Part shown: positions 43,675 through 49,489 of the stretch, piece after piece | How the letters are laid out: every line of letters starts with the position of its first letter | How positions within the stretch are numbered: the first letter of the stretch is position 1 | Assembly: GCA_020351855.1 (NCBI GenBank) | Contig: CP070670.1 | Span: forward strand, 729,301-778,789 | Reading direction: 5' to 3' | Length of the DNA: 49,489 nt | DNA from: Gemmatimonadota bacterium | Lineage (GTDB): Bacteria > Gemmatimonadota > Gemmatimonadetes > Palauibacterales > Palauibacteraceae | Translations under genes and position numbers: made by a program | Notes under the pieces: model-generated | Told to the model about the DNA's origin: nothing | The model's database searches: none | The model's input: only the letters and a program-made list of their open reading frames with translations

Positions 43675-44532
43675 GTGACTGCAACGATTTTAGCGGCCGC
43701 CCTGAGCACGCTGATGGCAATTCAGCAACAGACGGACACGCTGATCGCGGTGCCGGGCGACGTCCGCATCTCGCTGACGGGCGTCTCCGGAGACGTTGCC
43801 GTCAGCACCTGGGATCAAAACCGCGTGCGCGTGCTCGCCGAGCACGGCTCCGACGATCGCGTCAACATCGCCCTCGACGGCAGCGAGCTGTCGATCTCGG
43901 CAGCTTCGTCCATGGGGCTCGCGATCGTGGACTTCGAGCTTACGGTCCCGACGGCGGCATCGCTGAACATCTCGGCGCCGTTCGCCGACGTCCGGATCAT
44001 CGGAACCCGGGGGAACGTGTCCGTGGAGACGGTGGAGGGCGACATCCACCTGGAAGGCGGACGCGGGCAGGTGCAGCTGCACGCCGTCTCCGGGGACGTG
44101 ATGGTCTTCGAGACCGAGGCTAGCCTGGAAGCGGCCTCCGTGGACGGCGACGTGACGATCACGAACGCCTCCGGAACGATCCAAGCGGAGACGGTGGATG
44201 GTGACGTCAGCCTGATGAACGCGGCGTCGGAGAGCGTCAAAGCAGCGAGCGTGGATGGCGATATCACGTGGGATGGCGACATCCGGGACGGGGGACGCTA
44301 CAGCTTCGTCACCCATGACGGCGACCTCATGGTCGGCGTGCAGGCGGGAGCGAATGCCCAGGTCTTCGTCGCCAGCTTCGACGCCGACTTCATGAGCGAT
44401 CTGGATGTCGAGCTGGAGGCGGGCGATGAAGACGCCAAGCGGTTCAACTTCACTCTGGGCAGCGGCAGCGCCCGGATCGAGCTCGAGTCCTTCGATGGAA
44501 CCATCCGGCTGACGCGACGCGGCTCGCTCTGA
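43675..44532 (+). CDS. DUF4097 exported beta-helix protein
   Basis: A 285-residue protein of the DUF4097 family, a right-handed beta-helix-like fold built from short degenerate repeats such as SVETVEGDIHLEGG, EAASVDGDVTITNA, QAETVDGDVSLMNA and KAASVDGDITW. A short hydrophobic signal precedes residue 20. It has no enzyme motif. GTG at 43675 is the start, with AGAGAGGA upstream. It is 35 bases after the anti-sigma gene. Such proteins are frequent partners of ECF sigma/anti-sigma pairs and may be envelope-stress sensors or coats; the function is not known. Confidence 0.85.
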   Translation: MTATILAAALSTLMAIQQQTDTLIAVPGDVRISLTGVSGDVAVSTWDQNRVRVLAEHGSDDRVNIALDGSELSISAASSMGLAIVDFELTVPTAASLNISAPFADVRIIGTRGNVSVETVEGDIHLEGGRGQVQLHAVSGDVMVFETEASLEAASVDGDVTITNASGTIQAETVDGDVSLMNAASESVKAASVDGDITWDGDIRDGGRYSFVTHDGDLMVGVQAGANAQVFVASFDADFMSDLDVELEAGDEDAKRFNFTLGSGSARIELESFDGTIRLTRRGSL

Positions 44533-44584
44533 ACGCGGAAACCGCACTGAACACGGCAGACAACCCTTGGAGGAGGCTGAGGAC

Positions 44585-45439
44585 GTGAAGGGAGACAGGA
44601 TACGCAGTCCGCTGGCCGTTTCGCTGGGAGCGGCCGTGATAGCTCTCGTTTTGTGGAACGGCTCGGGGATCGACCGGGCCGACGCCGATCATCGAAAAGC
44701 CGACGGCCCGGCAGGGACACAGCAGAGTGAGGAGTTCCGCTGGAGCGGCAACATGCGCGCGGGCATGACGCTCGAGATCAAGGGGATCAGCGGCGGCGTG
44801 ATGGCCGAGGGTGTGTCCGGCGGCCAGGCGGAGGTCCTCGCGGTCAAGCAGGGCAAGGACGACGACCCCGCAGACGTCCGGATCGAGGTGGTCGAGCACG
44901 ACGGCGGGGTGACGATCTGTGCGCTCTACCCGGCAAAGTCCGGCAAGGAGCCGAACGAGTGCGCCCCCGGCAAGGAAGGTCATCTGGGAGGCGGCGACAG
45001 CGACGTCTCCGTGCAGTTCACGGTGAAGGTGCCGCGCGGCGTCGACTTCGCCGCACAGACGGTCAACGGCGGGATCGAGGCCAAGGCGATCGACGGCGAC
45101 GTCCAGGCGACGACCGTGAACGGCGGGGTGACCATCGCGGCGGCCGGCTCCGCCTCGGCCCGCACGGTGAACGGATCCGTCACCGCCGCGCTGGGCCGGG
45201 CAGAGGGCCCCCTGAGCTTCCAGACGGTAAACGGGAGCATCACGGTGGAGATTCCCGATGGCACCGGCGCCGAGGTGAAAGCCCAGACAGTGCGCGGCAA
45301 GATCGACACCGACTTCCCGATCACGGTCAAGGGGCAGTACGGCATGAGCAGCGCCAAGGGATCGATCGGTGGCGGGGGGGCGAGCCTATCCCTTCAGACC
45401 GTGAACGGAAGCATCGAGCTGAGGAAGGTCAGCGGCTGA
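44585..45439 (+). CDS. second DUF4097 exported beta-helix protein
   Basis: A 284-residue paralogue of the preceding gene, with a hydrophobic N-terminal segment (VSLGAAVIALVLWNGSG). Repeats have TVNGGIEAKAIDGDVQATT, TVNGSVTAAL, TVNGSITVEIP and TVNGSIELRKVSG. Two cysteines in the mid part (TICALYP and NECAPGK) could form a disulfide. The GTG at 44585 follows GGAGGAGG by about 8 bases; a TTG six codons upstream is in frame but less likely. It is 52 bases after the first DUF4097 gene and ends just before the convergent cyclase gene. Confidence 0.85.
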   Translation: MKGDRIRSPLAVSLGAAVIALVLWNGSGIDRADADHRKADGPAGTQQSEEFRWSGNMRAGMTLEIKGISGGVMAEGVSGGQAEVLAVKQGKDDDPADVRIEVVEHDGGVTICALYPAKSGKEPNECAPGKEGHLGGGDSDVSVQFTVKVPRGVDFAAQTVNGGIEAKAIDGDVQATTVNGGVTIAAAGSASARTVNGSVTAALGRAEGPLSFQTVNGSITVEIPDGTGAEVKAQTVRGKIDTDFPITVKGQYGMSSAKGSIGGGGASLSLQTVNGSIELRKVSG

Positions 45440-45443
45440 GGGA

Positions 45444-46271
45444 TCACTCGAGGGGGAGGATGGCGATCGCCCTCAGCGGTCCGCCGGTTCCCCCCTCGAT
45501 CTTCATCGGCAGCGCGACGACCACGAAGCCGGTCTCGGGGAGCTCGTCCAGGCGGGCGAGGTTCTCGAGGCCGGGCACGTTCGCCGCCGCGGCTATGCGG
45601 TGCACCGGAAAGTCCATCGAGCGTCCGTAGTCGATGGACGCGACATCGGCGCCCAGCAGCGCCACACCCCGCTCCTCCACCAGCAACCGCGCCGCCTCCT
45701 CGCCGAAGCTCGGGAAGCGGAGCGCGCTCGCGTCGCCCGGAGTGTCATCGCCGAGGTAGGCCTTCCGATCGGGCCACCGGACACCCCAACCCGTGCGGAG
45801 GAGGACGATCGTCCCGGGCGAGATGAGGCCATGGCGGGCCTCGAAGCGCAGCACATCCTCCCTCGTCAGCCGGTAGTCCGGATCCGCCGCCGCCTGCCCG
45901 GACACGTCGAGCACGACGGCCGGCCCCACGAGCTGCTCGAGAGGGATCTCGGCCGTGGAGCGCCGCCCTTCCCCGAAGTGAACGGGGGCATCCAGGTGGG
46001 TGCCGCCGTGCTCCGGCGTCGCCAGGCTCGCCGCTCCGTAGAAGTAGCCCCCCTCCGTCGGGCCCCACGCCAGCGTGTCGAGGCGGAAGCCGGCCGGCGA
46101 GGTCGGCCAGTATACGGTGCTCGCATTGAAGGGGTGCGTCAGGTCGACCAGGCGGGCCGCCGACAGGTCGATGGTCTGCGCATCTCCGGCCGCCGGTCTC
46201 AGGACCCCCGCCACCAGGACCAAGGCGGCGACCCGGTTCGGACGCCGGAGGAGGCAATGGAGCCTGGGCAT
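45444..46271 (-). CDS. secreted cyclase-family protein (kynurenine formamidase-like fold)
   Basis: A 275-residue metal-dependent hydrolase of the cyclase family. A signal peptide (residues 1-31) ends PAAGDAQ. The conserved HxGTHxDxPxHF motif is present as EHGGTHLDAPVHFG, with LLRTGWG and GADVASIDYG later. Family members include kynurenine formamidase and isatin hydrolase; the substrate here is not assigned. The ATG at 46271 is the start; GAGGTGATCAC lies upstream. It is convergent with DUF4097 (4 bases between stops) and divergent from the transporter gene. Confidence 0.87.
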   Translation of the reverse strand: MPRLHCLLRRPNRVAALVLVAGVLRPAAGDAQTIDLSAARLVDLTHPFNASTVYWPTSPAGFRLDTLAWGPTEGGYFYGAASLATPEHGGTHLDAPVHFGEGRRSTAEIPLEQLVGPAVVLDVSGQAAADPDYRLTREDVLRFEARHGLISPGTIVLLRTGWGVRWPDRKAYLGDDTPGDASALRFPSFGEEAARLLVEERGVALLGADVASIDYGRSMDFPVHRIAAAANVPGLENLARLDELPETGFVVVALPMKIEGGTGGPLRAIAILPLE

Positions 46272-46386
46272 GTGATCACCTCGATGGTATGGTCTGCGCG
46301 GTCGAAGCGTGGATCTTACCGCCGCGACGGTGATCTGACGAGACGGAAGGGGAACCCGTGCCGCATCCTGAGGACGAGGCGATGAC

Positions 46387-47265
46387 GTGACCCGAGAGAC
46401 CCGCGGAACGCTGGCCGTGTTCGGCTCGGCCGCCGGTTACAGCAGCCTGCCCATCCTCGGCAAGCTGGCGCTGGCGGAGGGCGTGCGGGTGCTGCCGATG
46501 GTCGCCTGGAGGTTCCTGATCGCGAGCGCTGCGCTCTGGTTGCTCATCGCGCTGGGGCACCGACGGCTGCCAGCGCGCGGGCGCTGGCTCCCGCTAGGCG
46601 CGCTGGGTGTCCTGTACGCGGTCAACGCCACGGCCTACCTCGCGGCGCTCCAGTGGGTCTCGGCCTCGCTCGCCTCGCTCGTGTTCTTCACCTACCCGGC
46701 CGTCGTGATCGTCCTGGCGGCCGTTTTCCTCGGAGAACCGCTCAGCCGGCCGCGCCTGCTGGCCACCGTGTTAGCTATGTCAGGATGCGCCCTGATCGTG
46801 GGCTTCGACGTCGAAGGTGGCGAGCCGCTGGGGCTTCTCCTCATCCTGATCGCCGTCGCCTTCGTCGCGGTCTACATCCTCTGGGGAAAAAGTGTCCTGC
46901 GCGACACCCCGGCCCGGGGAGCCGCCGCCGTCAGCCTGCTCGCCACCGGTATCGTGATGGCGCTCGTGGCGGCCCCTCTGGGTGGCCTCGCACTGGGGGG
47001 CGGGGCGAGGGGTGCGGTGCTCATCGGTCTGATGGGCCTGATCGCGACGGCGGCTCCGGTCACCCTCCTGCTCGCCGGGATCCGCGACATCGGGCCCGGC
47101 CAGGCGGCGGTCTATGCGACCGTCGAACCGCTGCTCACGGTCCTGTGGGCCTCGCTGCTGCTGGGCGAGCGGATCACGACCCCCCAGTACGCCGGAGGGC
47201 TCGTCCTCCTGTCAGGCGTCCTCTGGCTGCGCCTCCAGCGCCCCCCGGCAGAACCACCCGGGTAG
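46387..47265 (+). CDS. EamA family (DMT) transporter
   Basis: A 292-residue membrane protein with ten predicted helices, arranged as two EamA repeats; the first has GYSSLPILGKLA and AALQWVSASLASLVFFTYP, the second GPGQAAVYATVEPLLTVLWASLLLGE. It probably exports a small metabolite, perhaps an amino acid or purine. The start GTG at 46387 has GGACGAGGCGATG upstream. It lies between the cyclase and the OsmC gene, and is convergent with the latter. Confidence 0.9.
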   Translation: MTRETRGTLAVFGSAAGYSSLPILGKLALAEGVRVLPMVAWRFLIASAALWLLIALGHRRLPARGRWLPLGALGVLYAVNATAYLAALQWVSASLASLVFFTYPAVVIVLAAVFLGEPLSRPRLLATVLAMSGCALIVGFDVEGGEPLGLLLILIAVAFVAVYILWGKSVLRDTPARGAAAVSLLATGIVMALVAAPLGGLALGGGARGAVLIGLMGLIATAAPVTLLLAGIRDIGPGQAAVYATVEPLLTVLWASLLLGERITTPQYAGGLVLLSGVLWLRLQRPPAEPPG

Positions 47266-47292
47266 CGGGAAGCCGCTCGTCCGCCGTCGAGC

Positions 47293-47763
47293 TCAGTCCT
47301 CCGGCTCCACCTCCTCGATGTCGGCGGACCAGGACACCTCCACCGCACCCCGCAGCGTGGCGGCGGTGGGGCACTTGGACTGGTGCAGCTCCAGCGCCCA
47401 ATCCAGGACATCGCGCGAGCCCGCCGGAACCCTGAGGGCGTACTCGATCTCGATGCGGGTAAGCACCGGAAGGCGATCGACCAGCTCGTTGATGCCGGTC
47501 ACCCTGGCGCGGATCGCCTCCGGACCCAGCCTGACCCCGCGCGCCTCCAGCGCGCCGTTCAGCGTTCCCAGCATTCACCCGCCGGTCAGAGCCACCATGT
47601 AGTCGACCGGCAGCGGCAGATCCTGCGCCTCGAGGCGGTAGTGCTCCTTGATCGGGCCGTGCACGCCCATGTCGAACTCGGTGCCCGTCTCGAGCCGGGC
47701 CCTCCGGTGCAGGCCCTCGACCTTCCACACCTCGGCTCGGGACACGTAGAACGGTTCGCTCAC
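47293..47763 (-). CDS. OsmC-family redox protein with in-frame TGA at the catalytic position (candidate selenoprotein)
   Basis: OsmC/Ohr-like peroxide-detoxifying fold. The frame runs 62 codons from GTG at 47763 to TGA at 47575-47577, and continues in the same frame for 93 more codons, giving 156 residues if the TGA is read. The TGA replaces the residue after VDYMVALTGG and before MLGTLNGALEARG, the place of the peroxidatic cysteine in the family. The resolving cysteine is kept in HQSKCPTAATLRG (Cys131). The start has AGGAGG 5-6 bases upstream; no ribosome binding site precedes the ATG after the TGA. A hairpin at 47539-47555 has SECIS geometry. Alternatives are nonsense decay, sequencing error or two genes; selenocysteine fits best. 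Ordinary gene callers would split it in two. Confidence 0.78.
47539..47555 (-). promoter_or_regulatory. Candidate bacterial SECIS hairpin
   Basis: On the minus-strand transcript a perfect 6-bp stem GCGCGC/GCGCGC with loop UGGAG starts 19 bases after the TGA of the OsmC gene; the loop starts 25 bases after it. Known bacterial SECIS elements lie directly downstream of the UGA, with the apical loop roughly 16-37 bases away and a G early in the loop. All three hold here. In GC-rich DNA such a stem could also occur by chance. Confidence 0.6.
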
Positions 47764-47960
47764 GCCATCCTCCTCGCTGGGGTCTCAGACAGTCTGCGGC
47801 CGAAGGCCGTATCCTGCCAGTGAGACGGCCGGTACCGAATCCACGGCCACACCCGCGCGCCTTGCTACCGCCTCGTCGGACCGTCTAGCTTCGGCGCGGT
47901 TCCGGCCGCCAGCGATCCACCGGGCGGCCGGCTTGCAGAGCTCAGAACGCGAGGTCCGAC

Positions 47961-49489
47961 ATGCGCCTTCGGTGCACCCCATCCGCACTTCCCCTTCTGC
48001 TCCTGGTGGCGGCCTGCTCGGCATCCGGAGACGGCGCAGCGAGCGGAGATCCCGAGCCGGACGCCGCATCCGGCTCGGAGGCCCTGGCCCGCCTGGCCGA
48101 CCGCTATTGGGAATGGCACCTGGAGACGAGCCCGACGTCCGCCACGAGCATCGGCGATCGGCGCTACGACGATCGGCTGGCCGACATCACGCCGGCCGGC
48201 CGGGAACGACGGTACGAGGCGCTCGAGGGCTTCCTGGCCGAGCTGGGGACGATCGATCGTGCCTCGCTCGGCGGCCAGGACCGGATCACCTATCTGGCGC
48301 TGCAGGAGGAGCTTCGCGACCCGCTGGAGCGCCGCGCCTGCCGTCTCGCCGAATGGCGCGTGGACCACCGGAACGGCCCGCAGGTGAGCCTCCTGAACCT
48401 GGCCGACATCCAGCGCGTCGAGACGCCGGCGGACGGGGAGAAGATGGCGCGTCGCTGGCACGCCATGGGTCCCTACGTGGACGCCTACACCGAGAACCTC
48501 CGCCTCGGCCTGGCCGATGGGCTCGTCTCGAACCGGGTGACGGTCGACTACGTGATCGAGCAGCTCCGCAGCCAGCTGGCCCAGCCGGACGCTGACTGGC
48601 CGCTGGCAAAGCCCGCCGCCGAACGCCGCGAGGGCTGGTCGGAGGCCGAGCACTCGGCCTTCCGCTCGGCCCTGCTGGCCGCCATCGCGGAGAGCGTCCG
48701 ACCGGCGTTCGAGCGTCTCGAGCGCTTCCTTGCGTCCGAGGCGCTCCCGGCAGCACGAACGGGCAGCGAGGTCGGGCTCGTCGGGCTGCCGAACGGCGGC
48801 GCGTGCTACGAGATTCTCCGGCGATCCTACACGACGCTGAATCTCGGAGCCGAAGAGATCCACGAGATCGGACGGCGAGAGAACACGAGGATTCGGGCGG
48901 AGATGGCCGCACTGGGCGCGAAGGTCCTCGGGACGTCGGACGTCGACGAGGTGCAGCACAGGCTGCGCACGGACGCCGCCCTCCACTTCTCGACCGCCGC
49001 AGAGGTCAAGGCCAAGGCGGAGGAGGCCACCGCGAAAGCGCTCGCCGAGATCCCCGCTTGGTTCGCAACACTGCCGCGCGCCCCGATCGTCGTCGAGGAG
49101 ATCCCCGAGTACGAGGCGCCGTTCACGACGATCGCCTACTACCGGCGCCCGGCCGCCGATGGGTCGCGGCCCGGCACCTACTTCATCAACACGTACGCGG
49201 CGGAGTCGCGGCCCCGATACGAAGCCGAAGTCCAGGCCTACCACGAAGGGATCCCCGGGCATCACCTTCAGCTGGCCATCGCACAGGAGCTCGACGGACT
49301 ACCCGCATTCCGGCGCTTCCAGGGAGCGACCGCTTTCGTGGAGGGCTGGGCCCTGTACACCGAGCGTCTCTCAGACGAGATGGGCTTGTACAGCGGCGAT
49401 CTCGACCGGCTCGGCGTGCTCTCCTTCGACGCGTGGCGAGCCAGCCGGCTCGTCGTCGATACGGGGATCCACGCGTTCGGCTGGACCCG
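47961..49489 (+). CDS. DUF885 family lipoprotein (partial, 3' end outside window)
   Basis: The first 509 residues of a DUF885 protein, a likely zinc peptidase-like protein. A signal peptide with lipobox LLVAACS (Cys at residue 19) starts it. The family motif HEGIPGHHLQLAIAQ, with the HExxxHH-type histidines, lies at about residue 430, followed by FVEGWALYTERLSDEMG. FINTYAAESRPRYEAE precedes it. The start ATG at 47961 follows GAGGTCCG. The gene runs off the window. It is divergent from the OsmC-like gene (197 bases between). Confidence 0.9.
   Translation, partial: MRLRCTPSALPLLLLVAACSASGDGAASGDPEPDAASGSEALARLADRYWEWHLETSPTSATSIGDRRYDDRLADITPAGRERRYEALEGFLAELGTIDRASLGGQDRITYLALQEELRDPLERRACRLAEWRVDHRNGPQVSLLNLADIQRVETPADGEKMARRWHAMGPYVDAYTENLRLGLADGLVSNRVTVDYVIEQLRSQLAQPDADWPLAKPAAERREGWSEAEHSAFRSALLAAIAESVRPAFERLERFLASEALPAARTGSEVGLVGLPNGGACYEILRRSYTTLNLGAEEIHEIGRRENTRIRAEMAALGAKVLGTSDVDEVQHRLRTDAALHFSTAAEVKAKAEEATAKALAEIPAWFATLPRAPIVVEEIPEYEAPFTTIAYYRRPAADGSRPGTYFINTYAAESRPRYEAEVQAYHEGIPGHHLQLAIAQELDGLPAFRRFQGATAFVEGWALYTERLSDEMGLYSGDLDRLGVLSFDAWRASRLVVDTGIHAFGWT

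Noticed and set aside
1..49489. tRNA, rRNA, CRISPR, insertion sequence or phage genes
   Set aside because: No matching structure, repeat array, transposase or phage protein was seen on either strand by reading.

Overview
This 49.5-kb window is uniformly GC-rich chromosomal DNA with tightly packed genes. I see no rRNA, tRNA, CRISPR array, insertion sequence or prophage. Gene content suggests an environmental bacterium of the Gemmatimonadota or a similar phylum: a full-size Lhr helicase, many secreted DUF proteins (DUF4136, DUF2490, DUF1579, DUF4097, DUF885), a PDZ protein with heptad repeats, an extracellular amidohydrolase and a menaquinone operon. The taxonomic call is inference. GTG and TTG starts and 4-base stop/start overlaps (GTGA, ATGA, TTGA) are common, which shows strong translational coupling.

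Layout. (1) 1-7.3 kb, minus: menaquinone operon menF-menD-menB-menA-menC-menE, with menE cut by the window edge and no menH in the run. (2) 7.4-9.8 kb, plus: PlsC-like acyltransferase, DUF4136 lipoprotein and DUF2490 outer-membrane protein. (3) 9.8-15.7 kb: orphan TrpF-like protein, Lhr helicase, universal stress protein, DUF427. (4) 15.8-23.7 kb, the most unusual stretch: a B12-binding radical SAM protein; then, divergently, a coupled ChaC-like / degenerate acyl-CoA synthetase / Tes-like radical SAM operon ending in a strong terminator; then, convergently, a third radical SAM gene coupled to an ATP-grasp-SET fusion. (5) 23.7-28.4 kb: two oxidoreductases, an exported amidohydrolase, hpt and msrB. 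(6) 28.6-35.5 kb: an SLC13-type permease with RCK_C domains, then a cytosolic NAD-type formate dehydrogenase operon (HIT, NuoE/NuoF fusion, Fe-S subunit, catalytic subunit). The catalytic subunit carries a TubC-type docking domain. (7) 36.1-41 kb: ABC-2 exporter, LOG-family protein, DUF1579, PDZ protein. (8) 41.2-45.4 kb: diacylglycerol-kinase-like enzyme, then ECF sigma factor, anti-sigma factor and two DUF4097 proteins as one operon. (9) 45.4-49.5 kb: metal-dependent cyclase, EamA transporter, OsmC-family gene with an in-frame TGA, and a DUF885 gene cut by the window end.

Most notable: (a) the OsmC gene at 47293-47763 has TGA exactly where the peroxidatic cysteine belongs, followed by a perfect 6-bp hairpin with a UGGAG loop at SECIS distance, so it is a strong selenoprotein candidate; (b) the 15.8-23.7 kb radical SAM region, possibly a lipid or peptide modification locus; (c) the ATP-grasp-SET fusion; (d) the NRPS-type docking domain on a formate dehydrogenase.
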